The notes under the pieces are model-generated. The model worked only from the letters and a program-made list of their open reading frames with translations. It was not told the origin of the DNA and made no database searches. From Bacillota bacterium (lineage in GTDB: Bacteria > Bacillota > Clostridia > Oscillospirales > CAG-272): a stretch of 38,813 nt of DNA. The DNA lies in assembly GCA_029219205.1 (NCBI GenBank), contig JAQXSY010000036.1, positions 1 to 38,813 on the forward strand, written 5' to 3'. Shown piece by piece: positions 18,127 through 26,668 of the stretch (its first letter is position 1; every line of letters begins with the position of its first letter). Both the position numbers and the translations under genes were made by a program.

Positions 18127-19014
18127 TTCAAAATCAACCGTTTCTGTCAGCGGCTTGTCAAGTATCTGCGGATGAGTCATTATGTAATCCAGAAGCCGGA
18201 TCGACTTTGAATAATAATAACCGTCCGCTATGCGTTCGTCAAGCGTTATGCCAAGCTCGATTGCATCACGCATCGTTACAGCGCCGTTTTCATCATAAAA
18301 CGGCGTTTTTTTCATTTCTCCAATTGCCAGGAAAAATGAATTCGTACCCCAGTTCGTAAGATGATGATAACCTGCCTGCATCTTTATGCTTCCGAGATTT
18401 GTAATAAAAACCGACGAATGGTACGGATCTACCGACGACAGGGAATACGGCAGAATATTATGATAAAGCAGCCAATTCAGTATGCCGACGACAAACGACA
18501 AAATGGGGCGCGGAAGTTTTGTAAGCACGGATATAATATCGGTCGCTTCGTCGTCTGCGTTTTCTTTTTTGACTTTATAAACGCGGCGGCATATCTCGTC
18601 GTGATAATAGTCCATCGGAGAAAACGTTCCTTCCGGATCCGCGTGTACGAACAGAAGCGATTCATGCGCTTCGTCGCTGAACTGTTTTTTTGCAACGAAT
18701 GCAAAGCTTATATCATTTCGCTGATAGAATCGCTTCCCGCTGTAATACCGGTTAAGCTTTGGGCGGAGCGCAATCGTTTTTGCAAGCGCCGCAGTCACAA
18801 AATGAAAAATCGTGTACTTATGCTCCGGATCGGCGGCGTTTTTTTCTGCAATGTACTGAAGCGCAGCCGTCATATCCACAGTCTTGCTTATAAACGCTTC
18901 GTTATCTGCCCGATTCGGCAGAAGAAAGGGAACAAAAAGATGCATGGAATCGGTATCGCGTATACGTGTTGGCTTTCTGATTCTTCGTGAGTCGTCGCGG
19001 TTTACGTTTGACAT
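18124..19014 (-). CDS. stand-alone 2-oxoacid dehydrogenase E2-like acyltransferase, altered active-site motif
   Basis: A 296-residue protein resembling the catalytic domain of E2 acyltransferases (CAT-like fold), with no lipoyl or E1/E3-binding domain. Recognisable parts are an N-terminal VDMTAALQYI helix, SVFITNLGSI in the middle, and a C-terminal block LGITLDERIADGYYYSKSI. In active E2 enzymes the last motif is HxxxDG; here the His position is Glu (about residue 260), while DG is kept. A hydrophobic segment (ILSFVVGILNWLLYH) may touch the membrane. No E1, E3 or lipoylation gene is near. The protein may acylate by another mechanism or have a structural role; this is inference. The stop lies within the typA terminator region. 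Confidence 0.75.
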   Translation of the reverse strand: MSNVNRDDSRRIRKPTRIRDTDSMHLFVPFLLPNRADNEAFISKTVDMTAALQYIAEKNAADPEHKYTIFHFVTAALAKTIALRPKLNRYYSGKRFYQRNDISFAFVAKKQFSDEAHESLLFVHADPEGTFSPMDYYHDEICRRVYKVKKENADDEATDIISVLTKLPRPILSFVVGILNWLLYHNILPYSLSSVDPYHSSVFITNLGSIKMQAGYHHLTNWGTNSFFLAIGEMKKTPFYDENGAVTMRDAIELGITLDERIADGYYYSKSIRLLDYIMTHPQILDKPLTETVDFE

Positions 19015-19046
19015 GATGTTTCAACCCTTTCTTTTTTCAATTTATT

Positions 19047-19772
19047 TTATTTTAGTACCTTTGACAAAAACTCGATTGTTCTCGGATTCTGCGGATTTGA
19101 AAAGAACTCTTCAGGATTGTTTTCTTCAACAATGACTCCGCCGTCCATAAACATGATTCTTGTTCCGACCTCGTGTGCAAACCCCATTTCATGGGTTACC
19201 ACAATCATGGTCATTCCGTCTGCGGCAAGTTCGCGCATAACATCGAGAACCTCTCCGACCATTTCCGGATCGAGCGCCGAGGTTGGCTCGTCGAAAAGCA
19301 TTACGTCCGGATTCATTGCAAGTGCGCGCACAATGGCAATACGCTGCTTCTGACCGCCGGAAAGCTGTCCGGGATACGCGTCCGCTTTGTCGCTCAGACC
19401 GATACGCGAAAGCAGGCGAAGCGCATTTTCGTTTGCCTCTTCCTTTGACATAAGTTTAAGCTTCACGGGGGCAAGCGTTATGTTTTTTAGTATGGTCAGA
19501 TGCGGAAAAAGATGAAAATGCTGAAAAACCATTCCCATTTTGCGCCTGAGCAAATCAATGTCGCACTTTGGGGCGTTTATCTGTGTGCCCTCAAAAAAGA
19601 TTTTACCGTCAGTAGGCTTTTCAAGCAGATTGAGGCAGCGGAGAAAAGTACTCTTTCCCGAACCGGACGGTCCGATAACCGCAACTTTTTCTCCCTTTTT
19701 GATTTCAGTCGTTATCCCGTTCAGAACACGGTTGGTGCCGAAATCTTTGATCAGGTTTTCAACGTTTATCAC
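19047..19772 (-). CDS. polar amino-acid ABC transporter ATP-binding protein
   Basis: About 241 residues of the GlnQ/ArtP/HisP family. Walker [11 protein letters not shown]-loop [12 protein letters not shown], signature LSGGQKQR, Walker [12 protein letters not shown] and the H-loop VVTHEMGFA are all intact. The GTG at 19772 (VINVENL) is preferred: AGGAGG sits about 10 nt upstream, and the longer frame to 19793 would absorb that site. It overlaps the end of the permease gene by 14 nt, forming a binding protein-permease-ATPase operon. The likely substrate is a polar amino acid, given the family of the binding protein. Confidence 0.92.
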   Translation of the reverse strand: MINVENLIKDFGTNRVLNGITTEIKKGEKVAVIGPSGSGKSTFLRCLNLLEKPTDGKIFFEGTQINAPKCDIDLLRRKMGMVFQHFHLFPHLTILKNITLAPVKLKLMSKEEANENALRLLSRIGLSDKADAYPGQLSGGQKQRIAIVRALAMNPDVMLFDEPTSALDPEMVGEVLDVMRELAADGMTMIVVTHEMGFAHEVGTRIMFMDGGVIVEENNPEEFFSNPQNPRTIEFLSKVLK

Positions 19773-20514
19773 TTGCCCTGAGCCTCCTCTCAAGTATTCC
19801 GAAAATCTTTGTCAGGCATATGACCATCACAAGATAAACAAGCGCAACGGCTATCAGCGGCATAAACGGCTGATATGTCAGGCTTCGTATAATATCTCCG
19901 CCTCTGGTCAGGTCGTCAAGACCGATATAGCCGGCGACCGACGTTTCCTTGAGCAGAGTTATAAATTCGTTTGCAAGCGCAGGAAGTATGTTCTTGATCG
20001 CCTGAGGAAGAATTATACTGACCATTGTTTTGCTGTAATTGAGTCCGAGACTTCTTCCGGCCTCCATCTGCCCGATGTCGATGGACATAATTCCCGAGCG
20101 TACGATCTCAGAAACGTATGCGCCCGAGTTTATGCCGAACGCGGCGATGGCAACAACCGTTTTATTTATGTTGACCGTCGCAAAAATTACATAATACATA
20201 ATCATGAGCTGAAGCACCATAGGCGTTCCGCGTATGATCGTCACATACAGCTTCGCTATGGAATCGAGCAACTTCAATTTTCCGGTATGCTCATGTGCGG
20301 AACGTATCACGGCAATTATCACGCCGAGCACGACTCCCATAATAAGCGCTCCCAAGGATATGACTATGGTGTTTGCAAGACCGTCGGTCAGATATTTCCA
20401 TCTGTCGTCCTTTATAAAACAGATATAAAAAACGTTCTTCAGATCTTCAAACCACCCTGCCACCGCGGCAAAAAAAGTATTCATCGGAGCGCATGACATT
20501 AATATATTCTGCAT
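19759..20514 (-). CDS. polar amino-acid ABC transporter permease
   Basis: A 251-residue permease of the HisM/GlnP/ArtQ family. Membrane segments lie at about residues 50-75, 90-115, 125-145, 190-215 and 220-240. The cytoplasmic EAA loop reads [24 protein letters not shown], as in amino-acid importers. A hydrophilic N-terminal stretch with [22 protein letters not shown] precedes the first segment. The ATG at 20514 has GGGAG 6 nt upstream. It follows the binding-protein gene by about 70 nt and overlaps the ATPase gene. Confidence 0.92.
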   Translation of the reverse strand: MQNILMSCAPMNTFFAAVAGWFEDLKNVFYICFIKDDRWKYLTDGLANTIVISLGALIMGVVLGVIIAVIRSAHEHTGKLKLLDSIAKLYVTIIRGTPMVLQLMIMYYVIFATVNINKTVVAIAAFGINSGAYVSEIVRSGIMSIDIGQMEAGRSLGLNYSKTMVSIILPQAIKNILPALANEFITLLKETSVAGYIGLDDLTRGGDIIRSLTYQPFMPLIAVALVYLVMVICLTKIFGILERRLRASDKR

Positions 20515-20585
20515 CTTATTCTCCCGATATCATAAGCAGGGGACGAAGATCCCTCCCCGTCCCCATTTTTAATATTGCTTTTTGG

Positions 20586-21389
20586 TTACTTCGCTCTTAC
20601 GATAATAACCTGCGTTGCCTCGATATAGGAATCTGTAAAGTCAACGCTCTCAAGTCTGTCCGGCTTGATTGTAAGTCCGGAAAGACCGATATCAGTCTTG
20701 CCGCTTGCAACGGAAGCGATGACTGAATCAAAGTTCATGCAGTCCCATACGATGTTATAACCGATAATGTCCGCCATAGCCTGAATCATATCTGCGTCAA
20801 AACCGACGACCTTGTCGCCTTCCATGGATTCATACGGCGGGAAGTCAGGAGACGTTGCAATTCTAAGCGTTCCGGCGCTTCTGTCAACATTTTCGGGAGA
20901 TGTGTAAGTATAGGGAACCTTGCTTCCATCTTCCGCACACCAGTTGTCGTAAATCTTCTGGAGCGTGCCGTTTTCCTTTATTGTTTTTAGAGCGCCGTTG
21001 AGAAGCTCAGTAAGCTCCGTATTGCCCTTTTTAACTGCAATTGCGTAAAGCTCGGAAGCAAGTACGTCGTCCAGTATCTTTAAATCGGAATTTGCCGCAA
21101 CAAACGCAGCCGCAGGCTGGTTGTCGATAATAACGCAGTCGATCTTGCCCTGCTTTAAAGCGAGAATTGCGTCGTTAGCTTTTGTGTAGCGCTCAACAGT
21201 TGCGCCCTTTTCCTTGTAGGTATCTGCTATGTCGGCTCCTGTTGTGCCGCTCTGTACGCCTATTTTCTTTCCGGCGAGATCAGCCTCTGAAAAAACCGTG
21301 TTAGCAGGTACACTGCCGCACGCAGCAAACGCTGCAAGAACCATCAGCAATGCGATTGCAACCGCAAAAATCTTAATTGTAAATTTCAT
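20586..21389 (-). CDS. circularly permuted amino-acid solute-binding lipoprotein (SBP_bac_3)
   Basis: A 267-residue lipoprotein (lipobox LAAFAAC, Cys24) that binds the transporter's amino acid outside the membrane. The domain order is reversed. Residues 37-154 correspond to the second half of a normal family member: DLAGKKIGVQSGTT, then ALKTIKENGTLQKIYDNW, which is usually the C-terminal end. Residues 174-264 correspond to the usual mature N-terminus: LRIATSPDFPPYES, VGFDADMIQAMA, SGLTIKPDRLESVDFTDSY, ending with VIIVRAK. The two halves are joined by a ~18-residue linker. Ligand-binding features are all kept (Arg245, SGLT, GTT at 48-50, Asp89), so the fold is probably intact and functional. 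The ATG at 21389 has TGGAGG 5-10 nt upstream; a TTG at 21401 is a weaker alternative. First gene of the importer operon. Confidence 0.9.
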   Translation of the reverse strand: MKFTIKIFAVAIALLMVLAAFAACGSVPANTVFSEADLAGKKIGVQSGTTGADIADTYKEKGATVERYTKANDAILALKQGKIDCVIIDNQPAAAFVAANSDLKILDDVLASELYAIAVKKGNTELTELLNGALKTIKENGTLQKIYDNWCAEDGSKVPYTYTSPENVDRSAGTLRIATSPDFPPYESMEGDKVVGFDADMIQAMADIIGYNIVWDCMNFDSVIASVASGKTDIGLSGLTIKPDRLESVDFTDSYIEATQVIIVRAK

Positions 21390-21485
21390 TTTGTCCTCCA
21401 AAAATTTATAATAATTTTTTTGATTTTTTAATGAATTCCATTTGCTTGAAAATTGTTATTGAATTAATTTTTAAAAACTGCTTTG

Positions 21486-23210
21486 TTAATTCTTGTTACC
21501 AAGCTTTATTTCTATTACTGCCATTCCACCTGCTTCAAGCTTTATTGACATTAATTTATCAGATAAAGCTATATCATGTCCGTCGTAAATATCTTCGGCA
21601 CTGATAACTGAATAGTCACCTGTATATGTAATTTCAAGATCGACAGACTGTGTTTCATAAACAATCTCTGGTTCGTTTATGCTCTTATAAACGCCCCGGT
21701 TGTTGAATACATAAAGATACAGCGCACCGTCTTTTACCTTAACAGTGTATCCGATGTCATCGGAGAATGTAAAAGGCATATATTTTTTATGAAGCTCTTC
21801 AAGAATGGTCTTGAGTCCGCCCAACCGCCAATCGTCAGATGCCTGAATTAAAGTGTAGCCGTATTGATCTTTATACTTATCATAAAGTCCCCCATTACCG
21901 TATATCATGAAAGATCCGTTTCCGTAAGTCAACTCTTTATATGTCTGCTGTTCGAGATCGGGAAAATCAATACCTTTTTTCTCAAATTGTTCAAGATAAG
22001 CCGTGTTGAGCACAAGTGTACCGCCGTTTTTAACGTAATCGGTATACATTTTCAGCTCATCATCGGAAAGGATTATGTTTCCCGTGAATATGAGTACGGG
22101 ATATGTTTCAAGCAGCTCGTATGATGCGTCCTGGAGCAACAAGTCGAATGAATCGCCGTATTTTGTGTTTGCCATAACGCTCGATTCGTTGCTGTATGTG
22201 CCCTCTAAAGCGCCCGGCCATATGTAATCGTTGAAAAAGTTATATGTGAATATGTCGGGCTCTTCACATGGGAATGTTCCGAAAACCTTTTCCGCTCCTA
22301 CCATGTCCATGCCGTGGTATTTATCGAGAATAACGGCATATGGAGTATAAGTTGTTCCGATGTCGTAATACTTACTTGTGAATGCGTAAAGCTTTTGGCA
22401 AAGCTCACCGAAAGGCGTGATATTGCCTTGACTGTCATATGCTATATATTGACCGCCCTCTGCTATTGTCGCATCGGCGCCAGCCATGAATGACAAAAGT
22501 AAACTGCGTTCCATGAGATTGAGCGAATGACCGCCGTTAACGGAGCTGTTTTCACCCCATACAGGATTGCTGTCTCTGTAATCAAGAATGTAACCGCCAT
22601 ACCATTGCGAGAAGTCAACAAACCAAGTTGCGCCGTACTGTTTTGCGGCGCCTCTGTTCATTGCAAGCCTGAGCTGGTACGATGGCATTCCTTCACCGAT
22701 TTCCGTGCCGATATTTTCATATCCCGCCATACCGGCATAGTGATGCCAAGGATAATGACCGTTCATTGAGGTTAGAGGCAAATCTCCGTTTGCCTTTGAT
22801 AAAAACTGTTGATTGAGGTAGTCAAGAATCTTTTCCACTGCTTCTTCACGCGATTTGGGGGCATTTTCACCTGTGAAATTTGTTTCGTGATACACTCCGG
22901 CTCCGTCAGTCTGACCGTCAAGATGTAATATTGCATATCCCCATTCGCCGGCAGATGATTTTTGGTGCATAAAATCTCCGCCAAAATTGTTATAGTTTAC
23001 ACCTAAGGCATCTTCTATTATTTTGTCGGATGTGTATTCGACAATAAACTGAAATCTGTCATCGAGCAAAGCTCTTCCGTTCCATAGCTCTGCATTTTTG
23101 ATAAGCTCGCTTGCGTAAAACGCTTTTTCCTCCGGGGTTGAAGCTGCACTGCATCCGGCTGTGGCAAGCATCAATAGTGTGAGCGCTGCGGAAATAATTT
23201 TTTTTGTCAT
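21486..23210 (-). CDS. secreted lipoprotein of unknown function, glycoside-hydrolase-like
   Basis: A 574-residue lipoprotein (lipobox LATAGCS, Cys at about 20). The middle (residues ~155-300) resembles a barrel-type glycoside hydrolase or sugar-binding fold, with aromatic-rich stretches (YPWHHYAGMAGYENIG, WFVDFSQWYGGY). A Rossmann/trimerisation-like segment follows (VLIFTGNIILSDDELKMYTDYVKNGG), as in GH42-type enzymes. The C-terminus is beta-rich. I do not recognise a precise family, and catalytic residues cannot be assigned. The start has GGAGG 4-5 nt before the ATG, and a promoter lies upstream. It lies about 100 nt before the amino-acid importer and may be co-transcribed. Its codon use is more A/T-rich than its neighbours, which could reflect transfer. 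Confidence 0.55.
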   Translation of the reverse strand: MTKKIISAALTLLMLATAGCSAASTPEEKAFYASELIKNAELWNGRALLDDRFQFIVEYTSDKIIEDALGVNYNNFGGDFMHQKSSAGEWGYAILHLDGQTDGAGVYHETNFTGENAPKSREEAVEKILDYLNQQFLSKANGDLPLTSMNGHYPWHHYAGMAGYENIGTEIGEGMPSYQLRLAMNRGAAKQYGATWFVDFSQWYGGYILDYRDSNPVWGENSSVNGGHSLNLMERSLLLSFMAGADATIAEGGQYIAYDSQGNITPFGELCQKLYAFTSKYYDIGTTYTPYAVILDKYHGMDMVGAEKVFGTFPCEEPDIFTYNFFNDYIWPGALEGTYSNESSVMANTKYGDSFDLLLQDASYELLETYPVLIFTGNIILSDDELKMYTDYVKNGGTLVLNTAYLEQFEKKGIDFPDLEQQTYKELTYGNGSFMIYGNGGLYDKYKDQYGYTLIQASDDWRLGGLKTILEELHKKYMPFTFSDDIGYTVKVKDGALYLYVFNNRGVYKSINEPEIVYETQSVDLEITYTGDYSVISAEDIYDGHDIALSDKLMSIKLEAGGMAVIEIKLGNKN

Positions 23211-23287
23211 AATACCTCCAATATCAAAAGAATTTCTAATTTTATCAGGCAGAAAAAAGTTTATTTTTCTTGTTATTTTATACCTGC

Positions 23288-23316
23288 ATTATACACCTGC
23301 CTGCAAAAAAAATCAA
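23288..23316 (-). promoter_or_regulatory. promoter of the lipoprotein gene
   Basis: On the minus strand: TTGATT (23311-23316), a 17-nt spacer and TATAAT (23288-23293). Leader of about 70 nt. Confidence 0.7.
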
Positions 23317-23470
23317 TAGATAATTCAGAGAAACGTAATAAAATACAAATTTTCGTGAAAAATAACCTAATTTACGTCTATTTATTCACCTTGCAAAAGT
23401 ATATGATTGCATGTTTATTCGTTTATACAGCATTTTCGCGCAATAAAAAACCAAAAAGCTCGTTTTCGGG

Positions 23471-23499
23471 TTGACACTCGGCGCGTTATGAGATATAAT
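23471..23499 (+). promoter_or_regulatory. consensus promoter of the homocysteine methyltransferase gene
   Basis: TTGACA (23471-23476), exactly 17 nt, TATAAT (23494-23499): a full sigma-A consensus. The start of transcription is about 30 nt before the ATG at 23537. The rest of the 326-nt intergenic region (23211-23536) is AT-rich with no gene seen. Confidence 0.9.
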
Positions 23500-23536
23500 T
23501 GAACCATCGAAAATATCATGAAAGCGACAAATATTC

Positions 23537-24712
23537 ATGGATCTGCACTCAATATACAAAAAATTCCCGGCAGAATTTCCTCTGCCCATGGTGCTCGACG
23601 GAGCCACCGGCACTTCCCTTATGAAAAAAGGCATGCCGTCCGGCGCCTGCACGGAAAAATGGGTCGGCGAAAACCCAGATACTCTTATCGGCATACAGCG
23701 CGGCTACCGCGAAGCCGGCAGCGACGCCGTCCTTACGCCAACCTTCGGATGCAGCCGTCCCGCGCTTGAACGCAACGGTATCGGAGACGACGTTTACGGC
23801 TGCACGCTGCGTCTTGCAAAGCTCAGCCGATGCGCAGGACCGGGGCTTATCGGCGGAGATATGTCTCCTTCCGGTCTTTTCCTCGAACCGTACGGAGACA
23901 CGGACTTCGAAACAATGGTAAAAATATTTGCCGAGCAGGCAAAGGCCATAGCCGACGCCGGGGCGGATTTCATATTTACCGAAACAAATATCTCGCTTGC
24001 CGAAACACGCGCGGCGGTCATCGGCGCAAAGGAAGCAACCGGTCTTCCGGTATTTGCCTCGCTTACGCTTACGGAAATCGGAAGAACCCTATCCGGAGAC
24101 ACAGCCGAAGCGTCGCTTCTTACGCTTGCGGACGCCGGAGTCAGCGCTTTCGGTTTCAACTGCTCGTTCGGACCGGGAGAAATGCTTGAAATAATGAATC
24201 CGATAGTACCGCTCGCCGCCGCTCTCGGAGTTCCGCTGATTGCAAAGCCCAACGCCGGTCTTCCTCACGACGGTCCCGACGGCTCAAGATTTTTTGACCT
24301 CGGCGCAGACGAATTTGCCGGATATATGCCTATGTTTCTCAAGGCAGGAATTCCGATTCTCGGAGGCTGCTGCGGAACAGACGCAGAATATATAAGGAAG
24401 ATTCGTGAAGCAGCAGACACGTTCGAACCGTCCGCTCCGCCTTCGTTCGCCGGTAATCCTTCAAAGCTCGTCTGCGACAACAAAACCGTAGTCGAAGCCG
24501 ATACGGAGGGCAAAAATCCGCTTGAATGCAGCGAAGAGCTGTTTGAATCCGGGGACGATTTCCTGTTTGTACGCCTGAACAGCGAAGACGACGCGGCGTT
24601 TCTCCTCGAAAACATGTTCATGTTTCCCGCGCCGCTTGTGCTGTGCGGAGACAGAGCGTCGGCTGAGGCCGTAAAACGCAGATACTGCGGAAAACTTTTA
24701 ATTTTAGATTAA
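23537..24712 (+). CDS. homocysteine S-methyltransferase family protein
   Basis: A 391-residue protein with a betaine-homocysteine methyltransferase / MetH N-terminal-type barrel. Residues ~18-290 carry VLDGATGTSLMKKG, the NCS motif (GFNCSFGPGEML) and GGCCGTDAEYI, which supply the zinc-binding cysteines. About 90 extra residues at the C-terminus are not part of the barrel and look acidic and alpha/beta. Such proteins in Clostridia often work with separate corrinoid proteins and a methyl-THF or methylated-amine donor; none is adjacent here. The ribosome binding site is weak (GAAAGCG), so the start is less certain than the frame. The Gfo/Idh/MocA gene follows 50 nt downstream, perhaps in the same operon. 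Confidence 0.85.
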   Translation: MDLHSIYKKFPAEFPLPMVLDGATGTSLMKKGMPSGACTEKWVGENPDTLIGIQRGYREAGSDAVLTPTFGCSRPALERNGIGDDVYGCTLRLAKLSRCAGPGLIGGDMSPSGLFLEPYGDTDFETMVKIFAEQAKAIADAGADFIFTETNISLAETRAAVIGAKEATGLPVFASLTLTEIGRTLSGDTAEASLLTLADAGVSAFGFNCSFGPGEMLEIMNPIVPLAAALGVPLIAKPNAGLPHDGPDGSRFFDLGADEFAGYMPMFLKAGIPILGGCCGTDAEYIRKIREAADTFEPSAPPSFAGNPSKLVCDNKTVVEADTEGKNPLECSEELFESGDDFLFVRLNSEDDAAFLLENMFMFPAPLVLCGDRASAEAVKRRYCGKLLILD

Positions 24713-24762
24713 CTTTTGAGAAAAAATTTTTACAGATTACTGGACATGAAAGGATGTATATT

Positions 24763-25803
24763 ATGGATGCAAACGGAAAAGTCGGCTATGCGGTAGTCGG
24801 CCTGGGTATCGGAATGGCGCATGTCGCCGCTGTCGATTCGGACGACAACGCACGTCTCGTCGCCGTCTGTGACCTGAAACAGGAAAAACTCGACGAAGTT
24901 GCAAAAAGTCATCCCGACACACTGACTTATACGAGTTTTGACGAAATGCTAAAAAATCCGGATATTGACATAATCTCGATCTGTCTTCCAAGCGGGATGC
25001 ATGCCGAATATTCGATTAAGGCAATGGAAGCCGGAAAAAATGTTCTTATAGAAAAACCGGTTGACATAACCTCAGCAGCTGCGGAAAAAATCATAGAAAC
25101 CCAAAAGCGCACGCATCTGAAAGCCGGCGTTATCCACCAAAACCGTTTTAATCTGAATATGCGTCCGATAAAGGAAGCAATCGATTCAGGCAAACTCGGC
25201 AAAATCTACCTCGGCACGTTTGAAGTCAAATGGTACCGCGCGCAGTCGTATTATGACAACGGCTGGCACGGCACCTGGAGCTTGGACGGAGGAGGTTCTC
25301 TTATAAATCAGGCAGTACACACCGTCGATATAATGCAATGGCTTATGGGAAAACCGGTTTCCGTATTCTCGAAATACGGCATATTCGGACACAACATTGA
25401 AACCGAAGATATGACCGCCTCGATTTTTACCTTTGAAAGCGGCGCCACAGCGACATTCGTAAGCACAACCTGCGCATATCCCGGAATTTGCACCTCAGTT
25501 AAAATTTACGGCACAAACGGTTCGGTCGAAGCGGATTCCGATAAACTCAGCCGCTGGTCGTTTATGGACGCGCCGGAAGACGAGGAAAAAAACATGCTCC
25601 GCAAATACGGACGCGGTAACGGTCCGCTCTGTGCAAAGGATCCCTCTCTGCGCGTCGGACATTCTTATCAGGTGTCCGATATTATTGAATGCGTACGCAC
25701 CGGACGCGAGCCGGTTATTAAGCCGGAGGACGCAATTTGCGCTGTACGCATCATTGAAGCTGTATACCGCTCCGCAAAGACCGGAGAAGTTGTTTATCTT
25801 TAA
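24763..25803 (+). CDS. Gfo/Idh/MocA family oxidoreductase
   Basis: About 346 residues: an N-terminal Rossmann domain (VGYAVVGLGIGMAHVAAV), the conserved EKP motif (GKNVLIEKPVDIT) and a C-terminal mixed alpha/beta substrate domain (GGGSLINQAVHTVDIMQWLMG, with the HxxD motif used in catalysis). Such enzymes oxidise or dehydrogenate sugars, inositol or amino-sugar derivatives with NAD(P). ATG 24763 is preferred: AAAGG lies about 9 nt upstream; the ATG at 24754 lies inside that site. It may be co-transcribed with the preceding methyltransferase. Substrate unknown. Confidence 0.88.
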   Translation: MDANGKVGYAVVGLGIGMAHVAAVDSDDNARLVAVCDLKQEKLDEVAKSHPDTLTYTSFDEMLKNPDIDIISICLPSGMHAEYSIKAMEAGKNVLIEKPVDITSAAAEKIIETQKRTHLKAGVIHQNRFNLNMRPIKEAIDSGKLGKIYLGTFEVKWYRAQSYYDNGWHGTWSLDGGGSLINQAVHTVDIMQWLMGKPVSVFSKYGIFGHNIETEDMTASIFTFESGATATFVSTTCAYPGICTSVKIYGTNGSVEADSDKLSRWSFMDAPEDEEKNMLRKYGRGNGPLCAKDPSLRVGHSYQVSDIIECVRTGREPVIKPEDAICAVRIIEAVYRSAKTGEVVYL

Positions 25804-25828
25804 AAAAACCACATAACAGACTCATTTG

Positions 25829-25863
25829 GCCGCATACCTTAAAACGTATGCGGCTGTTTTTTG
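25829..25863 (+). terminator. terminator after the first oxidoreductase
   Basis: A 9-bp stem (GCCGCATAC, 25829-25837, with GTATGCGGC, 25846-25854) followed by TGTTTTTT. Confidence 0.85.
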
Positions 25864-25879
25864 CTTTGAAACAGAATAT

Positions 25880-25926
25880 CGATATTTTTTTATCGTTTTT
25901 CGATATAATGCTCTTGACAAACGATA
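25880..25926 (+). promoter_or_regulatory. three CGATA direct repeats, 21 bp apart
   Basis: CGATA occurs at 25880-25884, 25901-25905 and 25922-25926, exactly 21 bp apart (two helical turns). The first sits in the palindrome ATATCGATAT; the second forms an inverted pair with TATCG at 25891. The third lies just inside the promoter spacer. The regular phasing suggests binding of a regulator on one DNA face, possibly the HTH protein encoded downstream. Confidence 0.6.
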
Positions 25927-25942
25927 AACAATGTGCTACTAT
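25914..25942 (+). promoter_or_regulatory. promoter of the DUF2975 operon
   Basis: TTGACA (25914-25919), a 17-nt spacer and TACTAT (25937-25942). Transcription from here excludes starts before about 25948 and supports the TTG at 25981. Confidence 0.85.
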
Positions 25943-25980
25943 ATGCATATCTTATAAAAAAAGGAAAAGGAGATGCTTTT

Positions 25981-26430
25981 TTGAAAATCAAACCATTCAA
26001 AGCTTCAGCCGTAATCACGCTCATCATGGCCGCTTTACTCTTTATCATGCTTGTCGCCGCAGTATTCATGATGCCCTGGCTTGTAAAATTCTTTTACCGC
26101 GGGATAGAGTCTTATGAGTACTACCGCCAAATGCTTGTGCTTTTATACTGTACGCTCATACCTGCGTTCGCCGCCGACGCCGCGCTGTTTATGCTGCTTA
26201 TAAATATTAACCTCGGAAAGGTATTCTGCAGTTCAAACATAGTTTTGATTGCAGTTATTTCATGGAGCTGCTATGTCGAATGCCCTCTGTTTATTTTAAT
26301 GGGCGCTCACTTCCGTTTCGCATATCTTGTCGCCTTTGCCTGCGCTTTCATGGGAACCGTGGTCAGAGTCGTCAAAAACGCGTTTGAAGAAGCTGTCGTG
26401 CTCAAAGACGAGAACGACTACACCATATAA
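25981..26430 (+). CDS. DUF2975-type membrane protein
   Basis: A 149-residue protein with four predicted membrane segments (about 8-32, 45-75, 85-105 and 112-130). Family members (YoaS of Bacillus subtilis) are nearly always encoded beside a small YozG-type HTH gene, as here. The TTG start is chosen because AAAAGGAGA lies 8 nt upstream and the promoter -10 overlaps the only earlier start in frame. First gene of a three-gene operon: membrane protein, HTH, larger membrane protein. Function unknown; it may act as a sensor or partner of the regulator. Confidence 0.8.
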   Translation: MKIKPFKASAVITLIMAALLFIMLVAAVFMMPWLVKFFYRGIESYEYYRQMLVLLYCTLIPAFAADAALFMLLININLGKVFCSSNIVLIAVISWSCYVECPLFILMGAHFRFAYLVAFACAFMGTVVRVVKNAFEEAVVLKDENDYTI

Positions 26431-26446
26431 GCCGGAGTGTGACATA

Positions 26447-26653
26447 ATGTCTATTATTGTTAATCTCGATGTAATGATGGCAAAGCGCAAAATCTCGCTC
26501 GGGGAGCTTGCCGAGAGGGTAGGCATAACGCAGGCAAATCTGTCAGTGCTGAAAAACAACAAAGCCAAGGCAATTCGTTTTTCCACGCTTGAAATGATAT
26601 GCCGCGAACTTGACTGCCAGCCCTCCGATATACTTGAATATGTAAAAGATTGA
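26447..26653 (+). CDS. small Cro/C1-type HTH regulator (YozG-like)
   Basis: A 68-residue protein that is almost entirely one helix-turn-helix domain. ISLGELAERVGITQANLSVL is the DNA-reading part, followed by RFSTLEMICRELDCQPSDILEY, the family end motif. The ATG has CCGGAG about 10 nt upstream. It sits between two membrane-protein genes with short gaps. Likely autoregulator of this operon through the CGATA repeats; this link is inference. Confidence 0.9.
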   Translation: MSIIVNLDVMMAKRKISLGELAERVGITQANLSVLKNNKAKAIRFSTLEMICRELDCQPSDILEYVKD

Positions 26654-26668
26654 AAGAGGTGTCTCATT

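Noticed and set aside
24754-24762. ATG at 24754 as start of the first oxidoreductase
   Set aside because: It lies inside the AAAGGATG ribosome binding site that serves ATG 24763.
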